From assembly GCF_004217545.1 (NCBI RefSeq), contig NZ_SHKY01000001.1, positions 3,782,001-3,846,000 of the forward strand: a stretch of 64,000 nucleotides of DNA. The letters are read 5' to 3'. Source of the stretch: Krasilnikovia cinnamomea. GTDB lineage: Bacteria; Actinomycetota; Actinomycetes; Mycobacteriales; Micromonosporaceae. Shown in pieces: positions 26,305 to 34,631 of this stretch. The translations under genes were made by a program, and so were the position numbers. The notes below the pieces were generated by a model. It was not told where the DNA came from. It did no database searches and worked only from the letters and a program-made list of their open reading frames with translations. The first letter of the stretch is position 1, and each line of letters starts with the position of its first letter.

Positions 26305-27228
26305 ATGAAGGCAGCAGCGTTGTCCAGCTTCGGCGGGCCGGACGTCCTGCGGTTGCAGGACATCGACGACCCCACGGCCGGGCCGGGAGAGGTACGCGTC
26401 CGGGTGAAGGCCGCGGGCGTGCAGCCGTTCGACACCGCCATCCGCCGGGGCTGGACGCCACCGTTCCTCGCCACGCGCCCGCCGGTCGTGCCGGGCAACG
26501 AGTTCGCCGGGGTCGTCGACCAGGTCGGCGACCGGGTCACCGGGGTCGAGGTGGGCGCCGAGGTGCTCGGCTTCAGCACCCTGGGCGGCTACGCCGAGTA
26601 CGTGGTGGTGCCGGAGGACCAGATCGTGGCGAAGCCGAAGGACATGCCGTGGGAGATCGCCGGTGGCTTCTCCGGCAACGCCCAGGGCGCGCATCTCGCC
26701 CTGCAGGCCATGGGCGTCGGCAAGGGCGACACCGTGCTGATCCACGCCGCGGCCGGTGCGCTGGGCACGCTCGCGGTGCAGCTCGCCCGGGCCTGGGGCG
26801 CGGACCGGGTGATCGGCACGGCGAGCGAGGCGAACCACGAGTACCTGCGCAAGCTCGGGGCCGTTCCGGTCACCTACGGCGAGGGCCTGGTGGAGCGCGT
26901 ACGCGCGGTGGCCCCGGAGGGCGTCGACGCCGCCCTGGACGCCGCCGGTCCCGAGGCGCTGCGGGCCTCGGTGGAGCTGGTCAAGGACCGCAGCCGCATC
27001 CGCACCATGCTCTCGCTGGAGGAGGCCAAGGAGCTCGGCATCCCCCTGCTGGGACCGGGCCGGTCCGCCAGTCGCCTCGCGTCCCTCGTCGACCTGTACG
27101 CCCGCGGTCAGCTCACGGTCCACCTGCGCGCCACCTACGCCCTCGCCGACGCGGCCGAGGCCCACCGCGACATCGAGCGCGGCCACGGCCGGGGGAAGAT
27201 CGTCATCATCGTGGACGCCACGGCATGA
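26305..27228 (+). CDS. Second zinc-independent quinone oxidoreductase/enoyl reductase
   Basis: A 307-residue paralogue of the 23.8-kb enzyme. Long segments are nearly identical, for example VPVTYGEGLVERVRAVAP and GVDAALDAAGPEAL, so the pair arose by a fairly recent duplication. Cofactor loop: HAAAGALGTLAVQLA. A strong AGGAGG lies before the ATG. The stop overlaps the glycosyltransferase ATG (ATGA), so the two are translationally coupled, which makes a biosynthetic role (enoyl reduction before or after glycosylation) more attractive for this copy. Confidence 0.86.
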   Translation: MKAAALSSFGGPDVLRLQDIDDPTAGPGEVRVRVKAAGVQPFDTAIRRGWTPPFLATRPPVVPGNEFAGVVDQVGDRVTGVEVGAEVLGFSTLGGYAEYVVVPEDQIVAKPKDMPWEIAGGFSGNAQGAHLALQAMGVGKGDTVLIHAAAGALGTLAVQLARAWGADRVIGTASEANHEYLRKLGAVPVTYGEGLVERVRAVAPEGVDAALDAAGPEALRASVELVKDRSRIRTMLSLEEAKELGIPLLGPGRSASRLASLVDLYARGQLTVHLRATYALADAAEAHRDIERGHGRGKIVIIVDATA

Positions 27229-28412
27229 GATGCCTGTTCGTCGCCGAAGGCGGCGCCGGTGCCATCCTGCCGCTCGTACCCCTGGCCCAGTCGGTGCGGG
27301 CCGCCGGCCACGAGGTGATCGCCGCGGCCCACGCGGAGTTCACCCCCATCCTGCTCACCGCCGGCCTGCCCGCGGTCGCCGCGCCGCAGAAGTCGCCGCG
27401 GGACTACCGCCTGGTGCGCGACGGCAAGCTCGTCCCGCTCACCGGCGACCTGGAGGAACGGGCAGAGGTGCTCGGCACGATCGGTGCGCGCATCGCCGTC
27501 GACGGCTTCCGGGAGCTGCAGGAGCTGGTCCGCCAGTGGCGGCCGGACCTCGTCGTCGGGGGGCCGCTGGCGTACGCCGCGCCGCTGCTCTCCGCAGAGA
27601 TCGGCGTGCCGTACGTAGCCATCGAGTTCGGCATGGCCGAGCCGTGGAACTGGCACCGCGCCACGCTGGCGGAGCTGGCCCGGCTCGGCTTCCCCGAGCC
27701 GGCCCCGCCGGCCGCCTGCCTGGTGTTGTGCCCGGAGAGCATCCGCCCGTCCGACGACCCCGCGGAACCCATGCGATACCTGCCCGCCACGCCGCTGCGG
27801 TACGTCCCGTACGCCTCGCCGCGGCCCGTCGAGCCATGGATGTACGCCCACAACCGGCCCCGGGTGTGGATCTCGGCGGGCAGCCGGGTCAGCAGCGACT
27901 ACGCGCTCGACTACCTGACCGGACTCATCACCGCGGCGGCGGACCTCGACGTGGAGCTGCTGATCGCCACCCCGGACGACGTCGCGGCGCAGCTGGGCCC
28001 CGTGGCGGCCGGCGCACGGGTGGGGTGGCTCCCCATCGACGTACTGGCGCCCACCTGTGATCTCGCGGTGCACCCGGGCGGCGGCAGCACGATGCTCAGC
28101 TGCGTGGCCGCGGCGGTGCCCCAGGTGATCATCCCGTACATGCCGGAGGCGGCGATCTATGTGGAGCCGCTGCGCCGGTACGGCGCCGCCCACGTGCTCG
28201 ATCCGGCCGACGACGAGCCCGCGACCCTGCTGGCGGCGTGCCGCACGGCCCTGGCGGAACCCTCGTATCGCCAGGCCGCCGAGCGGCTGCGGGCGGAACT
28301 GGTCGCAGCACCGGGCCCGCTGGAGGCCGTGGCCACCCTGGAGAGGGTCGCGGCCGGAATGACCGCCCCGGAGCAGGCCGCGCGGAAAGCCGAGCGCGTT
28401 CCGGCCGGCTGA
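27225..28412 (+). CDS. GT1-family glycosyltransferase
   Basis: A 395-residue GT-B enzyme of the type that attaches NDP-deoxysugars to polyketides. The N-terminus RCLFVAEGGAGAILPLVPLAQ is the acceptor domain start, and HPGGGSTMLSCVAAAVPQV is the C-terminal donor-binding signature. It starts at an ATG overlapping the preceding stop. It is the only glycosyltransferase in the window, so it should transfer the predicted dimethylamino sugar. The linkage (O or C) cannot be told by eye. It ends the rightward polyketide gene series. Confidence 0.92.
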   Translation: MRCLFVAEGGAGAILPLVPLAQSVRAAGHEVIAAAHAEFTPILLTAGLPAVAAPQKSPRDYRLVRDGKLVPLTGDLEERAEVLGTIGARIAVDGFRELQELVRQWRPDLVVGGPLAYAAPLLSAEIGVPYVAIEFGMAEPWNWHRATLAELARLGFPEPAPPAACLVLCPESIRPSDDPAEPMRYLPATPLRYVPYASPRPVEPWMYAHNRPRVWISAGSRVSSDYALDYLTGLITAAADLDVELLIATPDDVAAQLGPVAAGARVGWLPIDVLAPTCDLAVHPGGGSTMLSCVAAAVPQVIIPYMPEAAIYVEPLRRYGAAHVLDPADDEPATLLAACRTALAEPSYRQAAERLRAELVAAPGPLEAVATLERVAAGMTAPEQAARKAERVPAG

Positions 28413-28535
28413 ACTCCGGCCCGGGAGCCGCTCCGCCGCAGCGCGCGGGCAGGACAGGGCAAGCGCAATCGCAGCCACGACCGCGGGCGGCGCCACGGTG
28501 CGCGCCGTCGCGGTGTTGACGAGGTGAGGGAGAAC

Positions 28536-29576
28536 ATGCAATTCCAACGGACTGGGCTGGCGATGGCCGCCGCGGTCGGGGTTCTGGCCGCGTCGGTCGG
28601 GTACGCACCGCCGGCGTCGGCCGCGGGGACGCCGTACGCGGAGCTGGCGACCCTGCCCGGGGGCACGGCGAACCGGGCCTACTTCATCAATGCCCGCGGC
28701 ATCGCCGTGGGCGACTCAACCACCTCCGGCGGGTCGAACCACGCGGTGACGTGGGACAGCCGGGGCCGGATCGTCGACCTCGGCACGCTGCCGGGCGACA
28801 CGGACAGCACGGCATTCTCGATCAACAGCCGGGGCACGGTCCTGGTCGGGCGTTCCATCACCCCCGCGAAGGTGCAGCGCGCGGTGCGCTGGGACGGCCA
28901 CCGCCCGCCGGTGGAGCTGCCCGGTCTGCCGGGGGCGCCGACGACCCGCGCGTACTCGGTCAACGACAGCCGGATCGCGGTCGGCTTCTCCGCCACGCCG
29001 GACGGCAACTGGCACGCGCTGCGGTGGGACGCGGAGGGCCGGGTCGCCGAGCTGCCCGGGCTGCCGGGTGACACGTCCACCGGCGCCACCTGGATCAACA
29101 ACCTCGGCACGATCGTCGGCGGCTCGGACTCCCCCGACGGCCGCAGCCAGGCGGTGCGCTGGGAGGTCGACGGCACCGTGACGCCGCTGGCCGCCCTGCC
29201 GGGGCACCGCAACAGCTCGGCCACGTCGATCAACAACCGCGGCGTCGTGGTCGGCACCTCGAGCGAGAACGCCGAGGCGCCCACCCGCGCCGTGCGGTGG
29301 GCCGCGGACGGGTCGGTGGTCGAGCTGGCGGCGTTGCCCGGCCACCTCGGCAGCGCGGCCTACGCCATCAACGACGCCGGGTACGCGGTCGGCTACTCGC
29401 TGACCCCCGACGGCCTTCGCCACGCCGTGCGATGGGCCCCGAACGGTGCGATCACCGAGCTGCCACTCGCCGCTGCGGGCGTGAGCGACGCGTTCGCCAT
29501 CGCCCTGGACGGCACGGCCGCCGGCACGGTGACGCCCACCGGAGGCACGTCCCGCGCGGTGTTGTGGCGGTGCTGA
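28536..29576 (+). CDS. Secreted HAF-repeat protein
   Basis: A 346-residue protein with a Sec signal peptide (hydrophobic stretch, then PASAAG cleavage site near residue 31) followed by six repeats of about 45 residues and a degenerate seventh. The repeats share ELxxLPG...A..IN..G..VG, the HAF extracellular-repeat pattern, probably a beta-propeller. ATG at 28536 follows GAGGGAGA. No function is assigned to the family. It is read in the same direction as the glycosyltransferase after a 123-bp gap, but nothing ties it to the polyketide. Confidence 0.8.
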   Translation: MQFQRTGLAMAAAVGVLAASVGYAPPASAAGTPYAELATLPGGTANRAYFINARGIAVGDSTTSGGSNHAVTWDSRGRIVDLGTLPGDTDSTAFSINSRGTVLVGRSITPAKVQRAVRWDGHRPPVELPGLPGAPTTRAYSVNDSRIAVGFSATPDGNWHALRWDAEGRVAELPGLPGDTSTGATWINNLGTIVGGSDSPDGRSQAVRWEVDGTVTPLAALPGHRNSSATSINNRGVVVGTSSENAEAPTRAVRWAADGSVVELAALPGHLGSAAYAINDAGYAVGYSLTPDGLRHAVRWAPNGAITELPLAAAGVSDAFAIALDGTAAGTVTPTGGTSRAVLWRC

Positions 29577-29597
29577 ACCGCTGACGATCCACCGAAC

Positions 29598-29629
29598 CCG
29601 CGCCCGGCCGCACCGACGGCCGGGCGCGG
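29598..29629 (+). terminator. Stem-loop terminator after the HAF-repeat gene
   Basis: A perfect 13-bp stem (29598-29610 with 29617-29629) and 6-nt loop, 21 bp past the stop codon. Confidence 0.85.
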
Positions 29630-29703
29630 TCGTGGCTTGCGGACCCGGGGCGCCGGCCACCCGGGTACACCGTGACGGCCTCTTCTGGGGCACGATGGCG
29701 GGC

Positions 29704-30174
29704 ATGCCCGTCACTGTCACCACCCGCATCGGCGCCGCGCCCGAGGCCGTGTGGGACCTCATCGCCGACGTCACCCGCATGGGCCAGTGGAGCCCCGAGA
29801 CCACCCGCTGCCGCTGGCTCACCGAACCGCCCGGCCCGCGCGAGGGAGCCCGCTTCGCCGGCACCAACGCCTACCGCGGACGGCGATGGCGCACCGAGTG
29901 CACGGTCGTGGCCGCCGACCGGGGCCGCGAGTTCAGCTTCGACGTGATCGGCGGCGGCTTCCTCACCGTGGCCTGCTGGGCGTACACGTTCCGCCCGGTC
30001 GACGACGGCTGCGAGGTGACCGAAACGTACACCGACCGCCGCGGCCTGATGCTCAAGCTCTTCGGCATCGCGGCGCTGGGTATCACCGACCGGGACGCGC
30101 ACAACCGCCGCACGATGACCGAGACGCTGGAGCGGCTCCGCGTCGCCGCGGAGGCACAAGCCGGAGCCGCCTGA
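29704..30174 (+). CDS. SRPBCC-family protein
   Basis: A 156-residue START-like/polyketide-cyclase2 fold protein (MPVTVTTRIGAAPEAVWDLIADV, and C-terminal helix METLERL-like). In-frame ATGs at 29695 and 29704 are both possible; the second fits family N-termini. Such single-domain proteins are common outside biosynthetic clusters and bind hydrophobic ligands. It is separated from the polyketide genes by a terminator, so I do not assign it to the pathway. Confidence 0.78.
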   Translation: MPVTVTTRIGAAPEAVWDLIADVTRMGQWSPETTRCRWLTEPPGPREGARFAGTNAYRGRRWRTECTVVAADRGREFSFDVIGGGFLTVACWAYTFRPVDDGCEVTETYTDRRGLMLKLFGIAALGITDRDAHNRRTMTETLERLRVAAEAQAGAA

Positions 30175-30295
30175 CCGCTCCGGGCGCGGGCGCACCGCGC
30201 GGATCTTCATCGAAGCCCCCGGGTCGGAGCGCCGGCCGCTCGCCTTCGCAGTGCTGCTCGGCGGCTGTGCTCCGCCGCCGCCCTCGTCCACTTCG

Positions 30296-32368
30296 TCACC
30301 CCAGCAGGTCGGGACGTTGCCAGTCCTCCCCGTGCAGGTGGTGGGCGAGGAACGCGAAGATCGTCGAGTGCCAGACCTGGAGGTGCTGCGGCTTGAGGAT
30401 CCAGTGGTTCTCGTCCGGGAAGTAGAGGAACTTGTGCGGGCTCGACCCGTCCTCGGCCTTGGACCGTGACAGCAGGTCCCACCACAGGCGCAGCGCCTCG
30501 CCGATCGGCACCCGGTAGTCCTTGTCGCCGTGGATGACGAGCATCGGGGTGGTGATGGCATCGGCGAACTGGTGCGGGGAGTGGCGGTCTCTCATCTCCT
30601 GGGTCATTTCACGTACGAAGTAGTGCGAGGCGTCGGTGGTCGGCAGGAAGTGGTCGAGCGCCCACAGTCCCGCGTGGTTGACGATCGCCGTGAACCGGTC
30701 GGTGTGCCCGGCGATCCAGTTGGCCATGTACCCGCCGAAGGAGGCGCCCAAGGCGGCGGTGCGGTCGGCGTTGATGTCGGGGCGTTCCTGTGCGGCGTCC
30801 GTGATCGTCATCAGGTCCGTGTACGGGGCGTCGCCCCAGGCTCCCCACCCCCGGCGGATGAAGTCGATACCGTACCCGGTGGACAGCGCGGGGTCGGGCA
30901 GGAGGACCGCGTACCCCCGGGCCACGGCGAGCCAGGCGTTCCACCCCCAGAGCCAGCTGTTGTACGAGGCCAGCGGTCCGCCGTGGATCCACAGCAGCAG
31001 CGGGGCGGGTGCGTCGGCGCTGGCGTGGTGCGGCAGCGCGAGCCAGGCGCGCAGCGGCGTGCCGTCCGCGGCGGTCGTGGTGACCTCCTCCAGCCGTCCC
31101 GGCACTTGGACGTCCTGGCCGAGCGCCTCGGCGGGGCCGCGTAGCCGCTGCGTCGTGGACGTGCCGTCGAGGGCTATCCGCACGGGGCGCGGCGGGCTGT
31201 CGATGGCCGAGCGCAGCGCGTAGGTCCAGCGCCCGTCGGGTGAGACCTGGGGGTCGGTGTACGCGCCGTCGTCCTGGGTCAGCCGGGTGACGTCGCCGGT
31301 GGCGGCGTCCACCCGCCACAGCGGCGCGCGTCCGTTGTCGTCGGCGGTGACGACCAGCGCGGTGCCGTCCGGTGTCCAGCGGGCGGTGTTCGGCCAGCGG
31401 TCCCAGGCGTCGGTCAGGGCCCGCACCGGGCCACCGGCGACTGGGACGATGCCGAGCCAGGCGTCGCCGGGGTCGTGCGGTGCGGATCGCCGGCGGACGA
31501 TGACCGCGACCTGTGTCCCGTCGGGGGATAGCCGGGTGACCTCGTAGTTGTGGTCGGCGTCGTCGGCCAGCGTGCGGCGCTCGCCGGTCGCCACGTCGAC
31601 CGCCACCAGCGCGTACCGCCGCGAAGCGCCGGCCTCGGGCACCGCCCACGCCGTGACCACGGTGCGACCGTCCGGGGTGATGTCCCAGCTGCAGTCGTCG
31701 TTCAACGCCGGGCCGACGTGGCCGGTGAGATCACGCGGCTCCAGCCGGGCGTCGGCGAGCGTGACGTCCTCGGTGAGCTCGGCGGCGAACAGGCGCGTCT
31801 GGTCGGGCCCGAGGTCGTGGTCCCAGTGCCGGACCGCGTACTGCTCGTGCAGGATCGCCGCGACCCCGGCCTCCTTGCGCTTGGCGCGGGCCTTCTTGTC
31901 GGCGGCCGCGTCGGTGGACGACGGCAGCATCGCCGAACCGAGCACGACCGTCCCGGTCTCGCTGACGACGACGCCGCGCACGCCGCCCGGTGGGGAGGCC
32001 ACCACCCGGGCGTCGCCGCCGCCCGCCGGCTGCAACCACAGCGCGGTCCCCGGCTCCTGGTCGGTCCCGCCGTCCGGCTCCGGCCGGGCCGAGGTGAACA
32101 GCAGGTCACCCGAGGGCGTGAAGGCCGCCGCAGACTCCCCGTGACCGCTGCGGGTCAGCCTGCGCGCCGGCCGCTCCCCGCCCGGATCCACCTCCCACAA
32201 CGCCGTCGTGTAACGGGTCTTCGTCCGGTCGGGCGTCGCCACGCCCACCACGAGCCGGCGGCCGTCCGGCGCCAGCCACAGCCCGCCGACCCGCGGCAGG
32301 CCGACGTATGCATCGAGATCGGAGAAGGCGTCGGCCGGTGGGGTTCCCTGGCCGGAGTCATTGATCAT
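30296..32368 (-). CDS. S9-family prolyl oligopeptidase/acylaminoacyl peptidase
   Basis: A 690-residue serine peptidase: an N-terminal beta-propeller of WD40-like blades (residues about 20-400) and a C-terminal alpha/beta hydrolase. The catalytic serine is in GASFGGYMANW, aspartate in HGDKDYRVP and histidine in DENHWI. No signal peptide is seen, so it is probably cytoplasmic. It reads in the same direction as the NRPS-PKS operon and lies 48 bp from its last gene, but it looks like a general peptidase. Confidence 0.92.
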   Translation of the reverse strand: MINDSGQGTPPADAFSDLDAYVGLPRVGGLWLAPDGRRLVVGVATPDRTKTRYTTALWEVDPGGERPARRLTRSGHGESAAAFTPSGDLLFTSARPEPDGGTDQEPGTALWLQPAGGGDARVVASPPGGVRGVVVSETGTVVLGSAMLPSSTDAAADKKARAKRKEAGVAAILHEQYAVRHWDHDLGPDQTRLFAAELTEDVTLADARLEPRDLTGHVGPALNDDCSWDITPDGRTVVTAWAVPEAGASRRYALVAVDVATGERRTLADDADHNYEVTRLSPDGTQVAVIVRRRSAPHDPGDAWLGIVPVAGGPVRALTDAWDRWPNTARWTPDGTALVVTADDNGRAPLWRVDAATGDVTRLTQDDGAYTDPQVSPDGRWTYALRSAIDSPPRPVRIALDGTSTTQRLRGPAEALGQDVQVPGRLEEVTTTAADGTPLRAWLALPHHASADAPAPLLLWIHGGPLASYNSWLWGWNAWLAVARGYAVLLPDPALSTGYGIDFIRRGWGAWGDAPYTDLMTITDAAQERPDINADRTAALGASFGGYMANWIAGHTDRFTAIVNHAGLWALDHFLPTTDASHYFVREMTQEMRDRHSPHQFADAITTPMLVIHGDKDYRVPIGEALRLWWDLLSRSKAEDGSSPHKFLYFPDENHWILKPQHLQVWHSTIFAFLAHHLHGEDWQRPDLLG

Positions 32369-32416
32369 CGTGCCTTTGTAGCACCTGGTGTCGCGCCGAC
32401 CGCGCCTTGCCCAACG

Positions 32417-33604
32417 TCAGGCGAACCAGACGGCCTCAGTACCGAGCGTCACGTCGGCGGAGAGGAGGGTGTCGTCGGCATTCCACAGGAGAACCGAAGC
32501 ACCGATGGCCCCCTCGTCCCCGGTGTTGCCGTTCCTGCCGACCGCTCGCACGTGCACGTCGTGTGCACCGGCGAACGGCGGCGCACCGGCGTACCGGCGT
32601 CCGGGCATCACGGCCGGCCAGAGCCACGCGGCCTGGACTCCCGTCGGCTCCGGCGTGGGCGTCGCGAGCCCGGCCTGCAGGCGCAGATTCGCCTCCTCCA
32701 GCTCCACACCGGCATGTTTGAGAGCCATGCTCGGTAGCAGCGCGCCGGGTGCTCGCGCAGCCACCTCCAGGACCAGCAGCTCACCGCTCGCCGTCCGCGC
32801 GAACTCGGTGTGGACGACGAACGCCCCGGCTCCGCCGAGGGCCGCCACGACACGCCGGTTCAGCTCGTGCGCCGCGTCCGCCAGGGGATCCGTGGCCGGG
32901 ATGGTCCGGCCGCCCAGCGTACGGCCCACGCTGACGCCGAGCAGCGGTCCGAGGTACGTCCCGGCCATCACGGGGTACACCACGCCGTCGCGTACGAGGG
33001 CATTGACGTGGTGCAGGGTGCCGTCGACGAACGCGTCGAGCTGCCAGCCGGCCTGCCCGGCATGCCGGGTCAGCCAGTCGGAGAGTTCGTCGGCGGTACG
33101 CAACACGCTGACCCCCCGCGAGTTGGCCTCCTGCCGCGGCTTGGCCACCGCCGGAACACCGACCTCGTCCAGCAGCCGGCGGACGGTGTCCCGGTCGTCC
33201 GTGACCACCGGCTCAAAGGCGGTGAACCGCGGTACCGCCACACCCGCGGCGTGCAATACCCGCTTCATGCGCACCTTGTCGAGGTACCCGTCCAACTGCA
33301 CGGGATGACGCGCCGGGAGGCCGAGCTCGTCTCGCAGACCGGCGCAGGCCGTCAGGCAGTACTCGTCGTTGGTGATGACCTGCGGGACGCCGCCGGCCCA
33401 CGTTCGCACCTGTTCGCTCCACCGGTCCCGGGGCAGGCGCAGCGTTTCCGGGGATGTCCCGGGCGTGCCTTCCCGGATCACCGGGCCATCGACCGCGTCG
33501 GTGAGCACGACCACGTCGAACTCTTCGGCAGGGAAGGATGCCGCGAGGTCGGTGGTGATGGGCTGGCGGCTGTGCAGTACCACCACACGCTGTCGAACGG
33601 TCAT
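32417..33604 (-). CDS. ATP-grasp carboxylate-amine ligase (1)
   Basis: A 395-residue ATP-grasp enzyme that would activate a carboxylate as acyl-phosphate and join it to an amine. ATP-grasp features are VPAVAKPRQEANSRGVSV (phosphate-binding lysine and loop), DAFVDGTLHHVNALV, and HTEFARTASGELLVLEVAAR (metal-binding Glu). GGGAG lies before the ATG, which overlaps the dehydrogenase stop (ATGA). It is the last gene of the long leftward operon. In such operons these ligases often add the final amino acid or amine; the substrate is not readable. Confidence 0.86.
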   Translation of the reverse strand: MTVRQRVVVLHSRQPITTDLAASFPAEEFDVVVLTDAVDGPVIREGTPGTSPETLRLPRDRWSEQVRTWAGGVPQVITNDEYCLTACAGLRDELGLPARHPVQLDGYLDKVRMKRVLHAAGVAVPRFTAFEPVVTDDRDTVRRLLDEVGVPAVAKPRQEANSRGVSVLRTADELSDWLTRHAGQAGWQLDAFVDGTLHHVNALVRDGVVYPVMAGTYLGPLLGVSVGRTLGGRTIPATDPLADAAHELNRRVVAALGGAGAFVVHTEFARTASGELLVLEVAARAPGALLPSMALKHAGVELEEANLRLQAGLATPTPEPTGVQAAWLWPAVMPGRRYAGAPPFAGAHDVHVRAVGRNGNTGDEGAIGASVLLWNADDTLLSADVTLGTEAVWFA

Positions 33605-34629
33605 CCCAAGCTCCCTACCTTTGTGTTCGTGACCACCATGTGACGGGCGCGGTCGGCGGCACCGGCACCGACGACGCCCGGCACCGGCCCGCCGCCGGCC
33701 AGGGCCCTCCAGACAGCGACGAAGTCCGCTACGAATGCGACGTCGCTCAGCCTGCTCCGCCATGCGACGTGCGGGGAAAGCCGGACGGACGGGATCGTCC
33801 GGAGCGGATGGGTGGGTGGCAGCGGCTCCGGATCGGTCACATCGAGCGTCGCCGCCAGGTCGCCCCGGGCACAGAGCTCGGCCAACCCGTCCTGATCGAT
33901 CAGCTCCGCCCGGGAGACGTTGACCAGGTGCAGGCCCGGCCGCGCACGGCTCAGCGCCGCGGCGTCAAACATCCGATGGGTACGCGGCGTGAGCGGCAGT
34001 GCGATCACCAGGTGTTCGCAGTCGAGCAGGCGGTCCAGATCCGTCGTGAACTCGATGCCCGGCTCGGCCCTGCCGACCGCGGTCCGGCTACGTCGCAGCA
34101 CACGAATCTCCGCGCCGAAGCCCGCGAGGGTCCTGCCGATCCGGCGGCCCACCTCACCCCAGCCGGCCACCCCCACCGTGCATCCCCACATCCCGCGCGG
34201 ACGGCCGGCCGACACGGACGCTGGCACCGGGGGGCGATTCGGATCCGCTGGCGGCCGCGTCTCCGGGGCCGTCCACGGCGGGGTATCCCCCCACTCGTGA
34301 CTCAGCACGGCGTGGACCGCGTACTCCGCGACCGGCGCCGCGTAGCACTGCCAGCTCCGGGTGAGGAGACGGTCGGTCGGCCACGCGGCGTCGTCGATGA
34401 AGTCCACGCCGGCCGAGGTGAGGTGCACCCATGACCAGTCCGCCGCCGACAGGGCCGCCCGGCGCTCGCCGGAACTCCACTCGTGTGGCGCCAGGATCAG
34501 CGCGGCGCCGTCCAGCGAACCGGCGTGCCACGGCACCAGCTCGACCGACGTTCCGAGGGAAGCGGTCAGCATGTCCGCCGTGACGGTGGACTGTGCCGTC
34601 GTCAGTCCACTGGCCAGAACAACCGACAC
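33601..34629 (-). CDS. D-2-hydroxyacid dehydrogenase family oxidoreductase
   Basis: About 342 residues. The NAD-binding motif is VAGWGEVGRRIGR, and the catalytic trio is recognisable: Arg in VNVSRAELI, Glu in DPEPLP and His in SPHVAWRS. The family interconverts 2-keto and 2-hydroxy acids. The GTG at 34629 is just past the upstream stop; a GTG at 34650 would overlap it by 19 bp. Between two ATP-grasp genes it could supply a hydroxy acid for chain capping or reduce a keto acid from the amino-acid branch; this is inference. Confidence 0.83.
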   Translation of the reverse strand: MSVVLASGLTTAQSTVTADMLTASLGTSVELVPWHAGSLDGAALILAPHEWSSGERRAALSAADWSWVHLTSAGVDFIDDAAWPTDRLLTRSWQCYAAPVAEYAVHAVLSHEWGDTPPWTAPETRPPADPNRPPVPASVSAGRPRGMWGCTVGVAGWGEVGRRIGRTLAGFGAEIRVLRRSRTAVGRAEPGIEFTTDLDRLLDCEHLVIALPLTPRTHRMFDAAALSRARPGLHLVNVSRAELIDQDGLAELCARGDLAATLDVTDPEPLPPTHPLRTIPSVRLSPHVAWRSRLSDVAFVADFVAVWRALAGGGPVPGVVGAGAADRARHMVVTNTKVGSLG

Positions 34630-34631
34630 GG

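Noticed and set aside
23677..27186. 1169-codon minus-strand frame over the quinone reductases and MFS gene
   Set aside because: Gln/His/Arg-rich without domains, and the internal similarity only mirrors the duplicated genes on the other strand.
28536..30174. HAF-repeat and SRPBCC genes as part of the polyketide cluster
   Set aside because: A strong terminator splits them and neither family has an established biosynthetic role; proximity alone is weak.
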